Source: JBFGCA01 sp041567315
GTDB lineage: Bacteria > Acidobacteriota > Thermoanaerobaculia > Multivoradales > JAHEKO01
DNA: 56,870 nt
Direction: 5' to 3'
Assembly (NCBI GenBank): GCA_041567315.1
Contig: JBFGCA010000016.1
Coordinates: forward strand, 1 to 56,870
The notes beneath the pieces were generated by a model. It was given only the letters and a program-made list of their open reading frames with translations. It ran no database searches and was not told the DNA's origin. Of this stretch, positions 33,960 to 43,402 are shown one piece after another. The translations under genes and the position numbers were made by a program. The stretch's first letter is position 1. Each line of letters starts with the position of its first letter.

Positions 33960-35720
33960 ATGGAGAACCTCGAGATCGCCCGCATCCTGGAGCAGATGGC
34001 CGATCTCCTGGAGATCCAGGACGCCAACCCGTTCCGGGTCCGCGCCTACCGGAACGCCGCGCGGACCGTCGGCAGCCACGCCGTCCCGATCCGCCAGATG
34101 GTGGAGCAGGGGGAGGACGTGACCACCTTGCCGGGCATCGGCAAGGACCTGGGCGAGCACCTCCGCGAGCTGGTCTCGACCGGCCGGCTGCGCCGCCTGG
34201 ACGAGCTGGCGGCGGCGGTGCCCCGCACCCTGATCGAGGTCATGGCGCTGCCCGGCGTCGGCCCCAAGAAGGCGCGGCGCATGTGGCAGGAGCTGGACGT
34301 CAAGACCCTCGACGAGCTGGAGCGGGCGGCCGGCGACGGGCGGGTGGCGGCCTTGAGCGGCTTCGGGGCCAAGAGCGAGCAGCGGATCCTCGACGGCATC
34401 CGCCGGCTCCGCGAGCGCAGCGGGCGGGTCCGGCTCGACGAGGCCGACCGGCAGGTGCGGCCGCTGGTCGAGCTACTGAACGGCCTACCCGGGGTCGAGC
34501 GGCTCGAAGTGGCCGGCAGCTACCGGCGGCGGTGCGAGACGGTGGGCGATCTCGATCTGCTGGCCGTCGCCCGCCGGTCGGGTCCGGTGATGGAGGCCTT
34601 CACCAGCTACGAGCGGGTGGAGCGGGTCGAGATGGCCGGCGACACCCGCGGCAGCGTGGTCCTCGACTCGGGTCTGCAGGTCGACCTCAGGATCGTCCCG
34701 CGGGCGAGCTACGGTGCCGCGTTGGTCTACTTCACCGGCTCCAAGGAGCACAACATCAAGCTCCGTCAGCGGGCGCTCGACCGCAAGCTGCGGCTTTCGG
34801 AGTACGGGCTGTTCCGCGAGCCCGAGGGCAGGGCGGGGCGGGCGGCGGAGGCCGACCCGCGGACCGGAAAACGCGTCGCCGGCCGCGAGGAGGCGGACGT
34901 CTACCGCAAGCTGGGACTGCCGTGGATCCCCCCCGAGCTGCGCGAGGACCGCGGCGAGGTCGAGGCGGCGGCGGCCGGCGAGCTGCCGGCGCTCGTCGAG
35001 ACCGGCGACCTGCGAGGCGACCTCCAGATGCACACCAACTGGTCGGACGGCAAGAACACGGTCGAGGAGATGGTCGCCGCCTCCGAGGCGCGGGGCTACC
35101 AGTACCTGGCGATCACCGACCACAGCCCGGCACTGGCGATGACCGGCGGGCTCGACGCGCGGCGGCTGCGCCAGCAGCGGGCCGAGATCGAAAAGGTCCA
35201 GGAGCGCCACCCCGGGCTCCGCATCCTGCGCAGCCAGGAGGTGGACATCCTCACCGACGGCTCGCTCGACGCCGACGACGAGACGCTCGAGTCGCTCGAC
35301 CTGGTGGTCGTCGCCGTCCACTCGCGCTTCGACCTGCCGGAGGCCAAGCAGACCGTGCGCCTGATCCGGGCGCTCTCCCACCCCGGCGTCCACGTCCTGG
35401 CCCACCCCACCGCCCGCCGCATCGGCAAGCGCCGCGGCCTCGCCTTCGACCTCGACGAAGTGCTCCACTGCGCGCTCGAGCACGGGGTGGCGGTCGAGCT
35501 CAACTCGCTCCCCGAGCGGCTCGACCTGCCCGACACCCAGCTCATGCGCGCCCGCGAGCTGGGGGTGGGGATCGTCATCTCCACCGACGCCCACCGCGTC
35601 GAGCACCTCGGGCTGATCTCCTACGGCGTCGAGCAGGCGCGCCGCGCCTGGCTGACCCGCGAGGACGTCCTCAACACCCGCCCGCTCGACCAGCTGCTCG
35701 AGCGGCTGACCCGGCGCTAG
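33960..35720 (+). CDS. polX: Family X DNA polymerase/3'-5' exonuclease with PHP domain (PolX)
   Basis: 586 aa. Helix-hairpin-helix 8-kDa-like part (NPFRVRAYRNAARTV, LPGIGKDLGEHL, LPGVGPKKARRM), polymerase palm with GSYRR (about 186) and GDLDLL (metal Asp197 and Asp199), thumb region SKEHNIKLRQRA, and a C-terminal PHP exonuclease domain starting LQMHTNWSDG (about 355-364) with further His/Asp clusters. It fills short gaps in base-excision repair in characterised bacterial homologues. I chose the ATG at 33960, where conserved sequence begins; a GTG at 33876 would add unmatched residues. TACACT at 33942-33947 ends 12 bases before the ATG and may be its -10. Confidence 0.93.
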   Translation: MENLEIARILEQMADLLEIQDANPFRVRAYRNAARTVGSHAVPIRQMVEQGEDVTTLPGIGKDLGEHLRELVSTGRLRRLDELAAAVPRTLIEVMALPGVGPKKARRMWQELDVKTLDELERAAGDGRVAALSGFGAKSEQRILDGIRRLRERSGRVRLDEADRQVRPLVELLNGLPGVERLEVAGSYRRRCETVGDLDLLAVARRSGPVMEAFTSYERVERVEMAGDTRGSVVLDSGLQVDLRIVPRASYGAALVYFTGSKEHNIKLRQRALDRKLRLSEYGLFREPEGRAGRAAEADPRTGKRVAGREEADVYRKLGLPWIPPELREDRGEVEAAAAGELPALVETGDLRGDLQMHTNWSDGKNTVEEMVAASEARGYQYLAITDHSPALAMTGGLDARRLRQQRAEIEKVQERHPGLRILRSQEVDILTDGSLDADDETLESLDLVVVAVHSRFDLPEAKQTVRLIRALSHPGVHVLAHPTARRIGKRRGLAFDLDEVLHCALEHGVAVELNSLPERLDLPDTQLMRARELGVGIVISTDAHRVEHLGLISYGVEQARRAWLTREDVLNTRPLDQLLERLTRR

Positions 35721-35824
35721 CCGGGCGACCCGGGCAGCGGCGGCGGTGCCGCGGCTACGGGACCTTCTCTACACTTCCGCGTCTACGGGCGCGTTTCGAC
35801 GGGTCCGGTGCTGCGGTCCCGCCG

Positions 35825-37606
35825 CTATGGTCCGGCCGCGGTCCGCGGGATCGGCTGGTCGAGCACCAGGGCGCGCACGAACTGGGCCGGCGGCGACCCG
35901 AACGACAAGACCTTGTCGTGGTAGGCCTTGAGGTCGAAGGCCTCGCCGGCCGCGGCCTCGAAGTCGCGCCGCAGATCGGCGTGCTCCTGGTAGCCGACGA
36001 AATAACTCGACAGCTGGGTCGAGGTGAGCTGGGCGCGGACCCACTTGCCGGCCGCTTCGCGCTCCTCCTGGAAGGCCCCCTCGATCATCAGCCGCATCGC
36101 CGCCTCGCGCTCCATGCCGTCGACGTGGATGGCCTGGTCGAGCAGCGCGTTGGTCACCGCCCGCAGGTACCACTTGAGCTGGATCAGCCGCATCAGCGGA
36201 TCGCCGTCCAGATACCCCGCGTCGACCATCACCCGCTCGGTGTAGACCGCCCAGCCCTCGACGAACGGCCCCGAGGAGAGCACCGCCCGCAGCACCGACG
36301 GATAGCGGTTCGAGTGGGCGAGCTGCAGGAAGTGGCCGGGCATCGCCTCGTGGATGGTCAGGTCCTGGAGCGACAGCAGGTTGTACTCGCGCAGGAACGA
36401 CCGCACCTGCTCGTCGGTCCAGTCCTCGGGCAGCGGCGCCACCGCGTAGAACGTCTTCTGCCCGACGTCGAGCGGCCCCGGCGAGTCGCAGTAGGCCACC
36501 GAGACCCCGCGCTGGAACTCGGGCATGACGATGATCTCGACCGGGTCGTCGGGCACCGTCACCAGGTCCTTCTCGCGCACGAAGGCGGTGGTCTGGTCGA
36601 TCATCCCGCGGATCACCTCGACGATCTCGTCGCGCCCGGGGAGCTGCCGGTAGGCCACCTCCAGCGCCGCCCGCACGATCGCCTGCCGGTAGGCCTCGTC
36701 GGGCTCCTCCGGCAGCTCGTCGTAGGGGTTCTGGGCGGCGTAGACCTCCCTGGCCACCTCGTACATCTCGGCCCTCACCCGCTCGAACTCGGTCTCGGCT
36801 CGGCGCTTGACCTGCGCACGATCGAGCGGCGAGTGGAGGCTGAAGGCGAGCTTCTCGTCGAACAGCTCGGCGCCGATCCGGAAGTCGCCCGCAGCCGCCG
36901 GCAACAGCTCCTCGTCCAGCCACTTCTGGTGCTCCTCGACCGCCCGCCGGACGCTCGCCATCGCCGTCTCCAGCCGCAGCCGCTCGGGCTCCGCCAGCTC
37001 ACCGAGGTGCGGCACCACCATGTTGTCGAGGATCGACAGCACCCCACGGTTCTGCCGCGCCGCCGTCTCGGCGTGGACCTTCGGCACCCGCGCCGGCTCG
37101 AGCGTCGCCCGCACCTGCTCGAACAGCCGCGGCAGCTTCTCCAGCCGCAGCGTCAGGTTCCCCAGCCGCTCCGCCAGCGGCGCGAAGTCCCGGGCCATCA
37201 GGCTGTACAGCGCCCCGCCCGCCAACTGGCTGTACCGCACCGGATTCCACGCCCACTCCTGAAGCTCTTCCAGCCGGAACAGCCCGTACCGCAGCTCGTG
37301 CGCCAGCAGCTCCGCGTCCACCTGATTGGCCCGCGACAGCTCCTCCCGGTCGATCCCCTCCAGCTCCCCCAGGAACTCCCGGTAGAACGCCGCCGTCATC
37401 TCCCGGTCCTCGGCGCTCACCTCGTCCAGCTCCCCGTCGAACCGGTGGTCCCCCAGCTGCGTCGCCGTCACCGGCGCCAGCGCCGGAAAGCGGTCCAGGA
37501 AATCCGCCGCCAGCTTCTCGAACCGCGAGTCGGCAGAGCTTCCCCCCGCCGCGGCCACCACACTCCCGACAAACAGCGGCACCAGGGCGATCAACGTCCA
37601 CTTCAT
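35825..37606 (-). CDS. Exported DUF885 metallopeptidase-like protein
   Basis: 593 aa. Signal peptide KWTLIALVPLFVGSVVAAAGG with a likely cleavage site near residue 20, then an alpha-helical chain with the DUF885 landmarks: FPALAPVTATQLGDHRFDG near the N-terminus, YSQLAGGALYSLM, and the zinc signature TIHEAMPGHFLQLAH (about 414-428), followed by FVEGWAVYTERVM. Both ends align with the full length of the family, which is usually 550-600 aa. ATG at 37606 has GGAGG at about 37611-37615. Substrate not known. Convergent to PolX, with a 104-bp gap that shows no clear terminator. Confidence 0.92.
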   Translation of the reverse strand: MKWTLIALVPLFVGSVVAAAGGSSADSRFEKLAADFLDRFPALAPVTATQLGDHRFDGELDEVSAEDREMTAAFYREFLGELEGIDREELSRANQVDAELLAHELRYGLFRLEELQEWAWNPVRYSQLAGGALYSLMARDFAPLAERLGNLTLRLEKLPRLFEQVRATLEPARVPKVHAETAARQNRGVLSILDNMVVPHLGELAEPERLRLETAMASVRRAVEEHQKWLDEELLPAAAGDFRIGAELFDEKLAFSLHSPLDRAQVKRRAETEFERVRAEMYEVAREVYAAQNPYDELPEEPDEAYRQAIVRAALEVAYRQLPGRDEIVEVIRGMIDQTTAFVREKDLVTVPDDPVEIIVMPEFQRGVSVAYCDSPGPLDVGQKTFYAVAPLPEDWTDEQVRSFLREYNLLSLQDLTIHEAMPGHFLQLAHSNRYPSVLRAVLSSGPFVEGWAVYTERVMVDAGYLDGDPLMRLIQLKWYLRAVTNALLDQAIHVDGMEREAAMRLMIEGAFQEEREAAGKWVRAQLTSTQLSSYFVGYQEHADLRRDFEAAAGEAFDLKAYHDKVLSFGSPPAQFVRALVLDQPIPRTAAGP

Positions 37607-37931
37607 GACGAGCCTCCGTGTTCTCTGGGGATGGAAGCGGCGAAGCGCCGCGTCGGTCCCCGATTCTCGCAGCTGCCCCGTCCGCTGGTCAACGATCACC
37701 ACTGCCTGTCTCGTCGAGAGCCGGCGAGAGACCGTCTGCAGCTGAGCGGAGGATTGCAGCCTCCGTCCTGGGAGCCTGCCGTCGGGCCTCTTGGGTGGGC
37801 GAACGCGGAAAGCTCGGGCGAGGGCGTTCAAGCCCCTGGGAGTCGGGAGGCGTTCCGCGCCTACCCGACCGGGTGGCGTGTTTCGCGGCGGGCTCTGTTA
37901 TGAATCGCCAAACTCTGTGGAGGTCGCGGCG
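37607..37931. other. 325-bp divergent intergenic region
   Basis: Carries the divergent promoters for the DUF885 gene and the Cys-rich gene. CGGAGG (37747-37752), loop ATTGCAG, CCTCCG (37760-37765) is a perfect 6-bp inverted repeat. TATGAA near 37897 is a possible -10 without a good -35. No gene recognised; the plus-strand frame that runs through it has no codon bias. Confidence 0.4.
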
Positions 37932-39416
37932 ATGCGGGCTGGAGGCGGTGCGTCGCAGGTTTCGAGGCTGCTCGTGCTGAGTATCCTCAGTGTGTGCTCT
38001 TGGAGCTGCATGGTCCAACCGGAGAACGGGCAGCACCTGGAGGACACACACCAGTGGTTCACGTTCGCCGGGTTTCATCCGCGGCCGGGTCTCGACGTGG
38101 AGCTTCAGGTCTACAATCGCGTCGACCAGAAGTGGGAGGTCTTTGCCAACTTCCGAAGCGCCGCTGAACCAACGTTGTTTGACAGCGATGGCTCGCAGTG
38201 GTTTCCCTGGGGTGGCCGGGCACAGATACCACAGGGGATCACGCCGCTACCCGAGGCGTTGGTCAATACCAACATAATCTACTGGCGACAGCAAGGCGCG
38301 AGGACACTTACGGCCGACTTGAGGGCTCGGAGTGGCGATCACGTGCTGTCGAGTCTTGGTGAGGGCGGCTTCGGATGCGCGATGGAGAAGTACCGGCAAA
38401 CGCAGAGCGCCAGACAGGCCTTGGCCGCCTGCAGATCGAGCGAGCCCGTGGTCAGTGTCCGGGCTCCATGCGGCGGCAAGGAGCAGGCGTGCTGTCAATT
38501 CGCGCCGACCTGCGAGATCCCGGGTGCTCGCTGTCTGTTCGATCGTTGCACTGTCGGTGAAAAGATGAGCGCAACTGGCACCTTCCCGGCTCACGTGACC
38601 GCTCCCTGGGTGGCCAACGTCCAAGGTGTGACTCACGACGGCCAGTATTGGTACGTCAACAGCAATACGCATTTCTACAAGGTTCCGGTCTCCACGTCTC
38701 TGGCCGCGGGAAGCTTTGTCAAGAGTGCCCGCCCTTTCAAGAAATACAAGCATCTCGGAGACTCCTCGTACCACGAGGGACGCATCTATGTGCCGCTAGA
38801 GCAGGGCCCCGCCGGCTCTAAGCTCGGCATCGGCGTGATGGACACGGATTTCCAGGAGCTCGGCGTCGTCGCGACCCCGGAGGCGAAGGAAGCCTCTTGG
38901 TGCGCGGTGCACCCCCTTTCGGGGCGTCTTTATACCTCGGACTTCGATGCAACGAGGTTGCGCGTCTACAGGATTGACTGGGAGAGCGGGTTTTCCCTGC
39001 ACCGGGAGGCTGATGTTCGCCTTCGTGTAGATGGCTTTGATTTCAAGCCCCTGATGGCGCCTTTTCCGCGAGTACAAGGGGGTGCCTTCGCCCCCGAAGG
39101 GACCCTGTACTTGGTTTCGGACGTCCGTTCAGTAATCGATCTGTCCCCCTGGAGGGGAGGTATCTACGGCTTGGTTGCGGAAACTGGTATCTTCAAGTCG
39201 GGCATCATGGTGGATTACAAGCCGGAGGCCGTCAATCCATGCCCGACGTTCCTTCCTCTGGTCGACAGCTGCAGACACGAGGAGCTTGAGGGAATCACTT
39301 TCTGGGACCTGGACGGGGGTCTAGCGCCGGGCATCTCCGGACAGCTCCATCTGTTGCAGCTCGACAATTTCCCGAGCAAGAAGTACTGGTTCAAACACTA
39401 TCGGGTCAGCGGGTAG
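37932..39416 (+). CDS. Exported protein with Cys-rich knot and propeller-like domain, unknown function
   Basis: 494 aa, not assigned to a family. A signal peptide with a Cys-containing end (RLLVLSILSVCSWSC) could be a lipoprotein signal, although neither Cys follows an ideal lipobox. After ~150 residues comes C..GGKEQACC.....C......C....C (Cys180, 187, 188, 194, 201, 206), like the small disulfide knots (CGG.GQ.CC type) of exported proteins. The rest has repeated short strands with aromatic/Gly motifs such as GVTHDGQYWYVNSN and EGRIYVPLEQG, suggesting a beta-propeller. GC and codon bias are clearly lower than in its neighbours, consistent with recent transfer. ATG at 37932 has GGAGG at 37919-37923. 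Confidence 0.75.
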   Translation: MRAGGGASQVSRLLVLSILSVCSWSCMVQPENGQHLEDTHQWFTFAGFHPRPGLDVELQVYNRVDQKWEVFANFRSAAEPTLFDSDGSQWFPWGGRAQIPQGITPLPEALVNTNIIYWRQQGARTLTADLRARSGDHVLSSLGEGGFGCAMEKYRQTQSARQALAACRSSEPVVSVRAPCGGKEQACCQFAPTCEIPGARCLFDRCTVGEKMSATGTFPAHVTAPWVANVQGVTHDGQYWYVNSNTHFYKVPVSTSLAAGSFVKSARPFKKYKHLGDSSYHEGRIYVPLEQGPAGSKLGIGVMDTDFQELGVVATPEAKEASWCAVHPLSGRLYTSDFDATRLRVYRIDWESGFSLHREADVRLRVDGFDFKPLMAPFPRVQGGAFAPEGTLYLVSDVRSVIDLSPWRGGIYGLVAETGIFKSGIMVDYKPEAVNPCPTFLPLVDSCRHEELEGITFWDLDGGLAPGISGQLHLLQLDNFPSKKYWFKHYRVSG

Positions 39417-39473
39417 CGGCGATTAGAGGGCGGAGGGACGGGGCCGGTGGGCTATGCTGGACGCCGGAGTGCA

Positions 39474-40646
39474 GTGACCACGCCCGATCAGAGTCCCCGG
39501 CAGGTGATCCAGGTCGGCGGCCAGCAGCTGCGGCTGCCGGAGGGGGTGAGTGCGGCGCAGTGGGGGCTGGAGCGGGTGCGGTGGCAGAACCCGCGGATCC
39601 GGTCGCTGCTGGGGGGGATCAATCTGCTGGAGGGGGTGCTGGAGAGCAACTACGCGATCCTGCACTGCTCGCCGGAGCGGCTGCACGAGATCTGGCGGCA
39701 GGTGCGGCGGGTGGCGGAGGTGATCGGCGGGGAGCTGGCGGGGTTTCTGAGGGCGCCGTCGTGCATTCCGCGGCTGGAGGAGGCGCGGCGGGACACGCTG
39801 CAATCGCTGGGGCTGCTGGAGCGGACGGTGCTTAGGGACCTGGAGCGCTTTCCGGCCGAGCTGCCGGGTGACCGGATGATCGAGGCCCGGAAGCTGCTGT
39901 GCGTGTCGATGGGGAAGTTGCACGCCTTTCTGCAGGACACGTTCAGCCATTTGGTGGCGGCGGACCCACGGAGCGTCCACGACGCCGATTACTTTCTTTC
40001 GCGGCGCTTCTCGCGGGACATCGAGGAGGCGGAGTGGCTGCACGCTTCGGTGGCGCAGCTGTCGGAGTATCTGGATTCGCTGGAGGCCGGGCGCTACCGG
40101 CGGCTGACGCGGGCGATCGAGTCGCTCGAGACGCAGCGCACGCTGCCGCCCCGGCTGGTGTGGGAGGAGCTGAGGGGTTTTCTCGACAAGCTGGTCGAGG
40201 AGCTGACGCCGCGGCTCACCGAGATCCTGGCGCTGCGCGGCATCCGCTTTTACGAGATGGAGGTGCTCGACGCCTATTCGGTGCGGGTGCCCACCGCCTG
40301 CCGGCTGGTGCTGGAGCTGGGCGAGGCCGGCCGGCTGGCCGGCCAGCGGGTCCGCGACCTGCCGGCCGAGTGGGCCGGCGACCGCCACCAGACGGTCCGT
40401 GCGCTGATCGAGCTGCATGCGGTGTTCACCGCCCGGATGGCGCGGCTGCTGCGCGACCTCGACGGCACGCTGCGGGATCTGCGCGCCTTCGTGCCGCTGT
40501 GGCTGGAGAGCATCGGCCGGCGCCGCGCCCTGCTGCTGCGCCAGGGTCAGGACTACCTGCAGGTGGCACCGGAGCCGGCGGGAGAAGCGGCGGACGAGGC
40601 CGGGGCGGCCGAGGGGACTGGCGAGGCCGGCGAAGCGCCGGCCTGA
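39474..40646 (+). CDS. Hypothetical all-helical protein
   Basis: 390 aa, family not recognised. No signal peptide or membrane helix; long amphipathic helices rich in Leu, Arg and Glu (for example EIWRQVRRVAEVIGGEL, LVEELTPRLTEILALRGI) suggest a soluble helical bundle. Codon bias is strongly like the local genes, so it is real. GTG at 39474 (GGAG at 39466-39469) is preferred over a GTG at 39447 because a TATGCT (-10-like, 39453-39458) lies between. The C-terminal ~25 residues are an Ala/Gly/Glu-rich tail. It stands between two unrelated exported-protein genes, and context gives no role. Confidence 0.75.
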   Translation: MTTPDQSPRQVIQVGGQQLRLPEGVSAAQWGLERVRWQNPRIRSLLGGINLLEGVLESNYAILHCSPERLHEIWRQVRRVAEVIGGELAGFLRAPSCIPRLEEARRDTLQSLGLLERTVLRDLERFPAELPGDRMIEARKLLCVSMGKLHAFLQDTFSHLVAADPRSVHDADYFLSRRFSRDIEEAEWLHASVAQLSEYLDSLEAGRYRRLTRAIESLETQRTLPPRLVWEELRGFLDKLVEELTPRLTEILALRGIRFYEMEVLDAYSVRVPTACRLVLELGEAGRLAGQRVRDLPAEWAGDRHQTVRALIELHAVFTARMARLLRDLDGTLRDLRAFVPLWLESIGRRRALLLRQGQDYLQVAPEPAGEAADEAGAAEGTGEAGEAPA

Positions 40647-40721
40647 GCGCCGGACGGACCGGTCAGGGGTACGAGCCGGACCGGAGCGCGGCACCGACGC
40701 CGCCCGAGCCGCCTGCCGCCG

Positions 40722-43241
40722 TTACGGGTAGTACCCGGCCAGGGTCTTGGCGGTCAGGCCGGGGCGCGCCAGCTTGAGCTGGACCGTGCGGAACTCCTCG
40801 GTGGTGTCGGTGTTGGAGGACTGGTAGGCGATCAGGTACTGGGCGCGCAGCTCGCTCTGGATCTGGTCGTAGATCTCCTGCAGCTCGTCGACGCTGCGGA
40901 TGAAGAAGCTCCGGCCGCCGGTCTCGTCGGCCAGGCGGGTGAGCTTGCCGCGGGCGGCGTTGTCGAGCGCGAGGCCGACGGCGTAGAGGGTGACGCCGGC
41001 ACGGCGGGCGTACTCCAGGGTCTCGTCGAAGCTGAAGCGGCTGGTCTCGTCGCGGCCGTCCGAGAGCAGCAGCAGGGCGCGCTGCCCCTTGACCCCGGTG
41101 AAGTAGTAGAGCCCGAACATGATCGAGTCGTAGAGCGCCGTCTCGCCCTCGGCGCTCAAGCCCGCCAGGCCGCCGCCCAGCAGCCGCAAGTCGTTGGTGA
41201 GCTTGACAGCCAGCCGCGGCAGCCGGTTGAAGGTGATGACCGCCGCCCGGTCGCGGGGGGTGAGCACCTGCTCGAAGAAGCGCAGCGCCGCCAGCCGCGC
41301 CGCCCCCAACGCCTCGATCATCGAGGCCGAGTTGTCGAGCAGGATGCCGACGTGGATCGGCAGGTCGGCCACGGTCTCGAAGCGCAGCACCTCCTGCGGC
41401 ACGTCGTCCTCGAGCACCTCGAACTCCTCGCGGCCCAGGTGCTGGACCGGCCGGCCGGCGTTGTCGAGCACGGTGGTGTAGAGCTCGACCATCTGGACGT
41501 CCATCCGCTCGAAGTGCTCGGGGGCGTTGACGAACACCAGGTCCTCGGTGCTGTTGCCGTCCGGCAGGTAGGCGACCGCGCGCACGTAGGCCAGCACCTC
41601 GGCCGGCGGCAGCGCGATGGGCTGGACGAACGGCTCCTGGTACAGCGTCGCCAGCAGCTTGTCGTTGAGATAGAACTCGAGCCGCTCCAGGCTGCGGCCC
41701 TCGGGCAGCTCCAGTTCGGCCCGCGCCAGCAGGCTGCGGGCGTAGCTGCGGCCGGGCCGCGGCTCGCGCAGCCTGACCCGGAAGCGGTGGCTGTCGGCGT
41801 TGATCAGCCGCTGGTCCTCGGCCACCACCCGGCCGGCCTCGTCGAGCGCCTCGACCCGTAGCAGGCGCGGCCGCGGGAACTCCCCGAGGTCGATCTCGAC
41901 GTTGTAGGGCGGCCGGGTCTTGGCCAGCAGCTGCCGCTCGTCGAGCAGGAAGCGCACGCGGCGAATCTCCCGGCCCATCGCCAGGGTGTCGATCCGCACC
42001 AGACCGGTAACCAGCGGCCCGCGCGGTGGCACGATGCGGATCGAGGTCTCCTCGCCGCCCATCGCGGCCGCCGCCTCGGCGAACAGCTCGACGCTCTCGG
42101 CGTCGACGCTCTCCGGCGCCTGGTAGCGCTCGGCGACCTGCGGCACGTCGAGCGCTTGCTCGTGGCGGAAGAAGCGCTGGCCGTTGACGTCCTCGAGCTT
42201 GAGGATCATGGAGTAGGAGCCGGGCCGCAGATAGCGCTGGAAGGCCAGCGGGATGAAGCCGCCGTCCAGCTCCTCGGCCGGGAAGGCGAACTTGTAGCGG
42301 AAGTTCTCGAACAGCCGCTGGTTGCGCACCACCTCGCCGGTGAGCTGGAAGTTGTAGGAGCGGTAGCCCGCGAAATCGCCGGCGGTGGCCGCCGGCATCG
42401 GCACCCGCAGCATGCCGCGGGCGACGGTCCGGCTCTGGTGGCGGCCGGGAAAGTCGAAGCTCACCGCCGCCGCCAGCGGCTCGGCGTCCTCCGGCAGGTC
42501 GGTGGTCAGCGACACGAAGGTGTCCAGCCACTCACGGCTCCGCGGCGCCGGCTTGGCCAGCATGCGGTTGAGCCGCAGCTCGTAGTCGGTGCCCTCGCTG
42601 GCGATGATCGAGGCCGCCCGCACCAGCTGGTCGCCCTGCAGACAGCGGCGGGCGCCGCGCAGGTCGCCGTCGAGCCCGAACTGACCGGGCCGCCACAGCC
42701 GCGCCCCCTTGCGGTCGCGCGCCTCGATGAAGATCAGCAGGATGCGGAAGTTGACCAGCTCGCTGCCGTCGTAGGCCCACACCTCGGCCGGCTTGTGGGT
42801 GGTGGTGCAGCGCACCTCGACGCGACCGGCCGGCTCGCCGTGGACCAGATAGATGCGCGCCCGATCGTCGTCGAGCCCCCAGCTCTCGCGGGCCTGGAGC
42901 ACGCGCCGCTCGTAGCGCTCCTTGAGCTCGTTGCGCGCGCTCTCCGGATAGGGGTCGCGGACCCGCCAGAAGCGCTGGATGAAGGCGTCGCGCTGGTAGT
43001 CGCTGGAGAGTCCCAGGAAGACCTGCCGCTCGGCGTAGAGGAGGATCGGCTCGACCTCCTCGAGCCAGGTAGCGAAGCGCGCCGAAAGCGCAGGCTGCGG
43101 CTCGGCTGGGGCGCCGGCCGGGTCGGACCGTGGCTCTGCCGCCCCAGGCCGGAGCACGAGCGACAGCAGGCCTAGCGCCCAGGCCGCGGCTCGCCGCCGC
43201 GCCAGCGGCGGGAAGCTCGGACCAGCGGCGCTGGCGACCAT
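40722..43241 (-). CDS. Exported GWxTD-type/VWA protein
   Basis: 839 aa. A signal peptide (AAAWALGLLSLVLRPGAAE), then a domain of the GWxTD type (FATWLEEVEPILLYAERQVFLGLSSDYQRDAFIQRFW; the motif is relaxed), a long beta-rich middle, then a VWFA domain starting LHIGILLDNSASM-like at about residue 628 (PIHVGILLDNSASMIEA, MIDAS DxSxS complete) with LLLLSDGRDETS. It ends with the EIYDQIQSELRAQYLIAYQSSNTD..YRTVQLKLAR sequence typical of acidobacterial VWFA-related proteins. Divergent to the next operon of VWA proteins. Function unknown; likely periplasmic or surface protein-protein interaction. Confidence 0.85.
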   Translation of the reverse strand: MVASAAGPSFPPLARRRAAAWALGLLSLVLRPGAAEPRSDPAGAPAEPQPALSARFATWLEEVEPILLYAERQVFLGLSSDYQRDAFIQRFWRVRDPYPESARNELKERYERRVLQARESWGLDDDRARIYLVHGEPAGRVEVRCTTTHKPAEVWAYDGSELVNFRILLIFIEARDRKGARLWRPGQFGLDGDLRGARRCLQGDQLVRAASIIASEGTDYELRLNRMLAKPAPRSREWLDTFVSLTTDLPEDAEPLAAAVSFDFPGRHQSRTVARGMLRVPMPAATAGDFAGYRSYNFQLTGEVVRNQRLFENFRYKFAFPAEELDGGFIPLAFQRYLRPGSYSMILKLEDVNGQRFFRHEQALDVPQVAERYQAPESVDAESVELFAEAAAAMGGEETSIRIVPPRGPLVTGLVRIDTLAMGREIRRVRFLLDERQLLAKTRPPYNVEIDLGEFPRPRLLRVEALDEAGRVVAEDQRLINADSHRFRVRLREPRPGRSYARSLLARAELELPEGRSLERLEFYLNDKLLATLYQEPFVQPIALPPAEVLAYVRAVAYLPDGNSTEDLVFVNAPEHFERMDVQMVELYTTVLDNAGRPVQHLGREEFEVLEDDVPQEVLRFETVADLPIHVGILLDNSASMIEALGAARLAALRFFEQVLTPRDRAAVITFNRLPRLAVKLTNDLRLLGGGLAGLSAEGETALYDSIMFGLYYFTGVKGQRALLLLSDGRDETSRFSFDETLEYARRAGVTLYAVGLALDNAARGKLTRLADETGGRSFFIRSVDELQEIYDQIQSELRAQYLIAYQSSNTDTTEEFRTVQLKLARPGLTAKTLAGYYP

Positions 43242-43402
43242 CTTGGCTTTACCTTAGCAGGCCGCCCGGAAGCACTCGGCCTAGGCGGCCACCTCCGTGG
43301 GGACCGGCCGGCGCGGGCCCGCCGCGTCGCCACGCTGCTATGCTGGGGGCAATCTGGAAGACGCAGAGCGGCGCGCTGCGCCGGTCTGCCGCCGGCAACT
43401 CG

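Noticed and set aside
33839..37903. Very long plus-strand open frame across the PolX and DUF885 region
   Set aside because: Different frame from PolX and antisense to DUF885, with Gln/His/Arg/Val-rich shadow composition and no domain. Recognised genes occupy the same bases.
43339..43344. TATGCT before the first VWFA-related gene as a promoter
   Set aside because: No -35 partner 16-18 bases upstream and it overlaps a possible ATG; kept only as a reason to prefer the later start.
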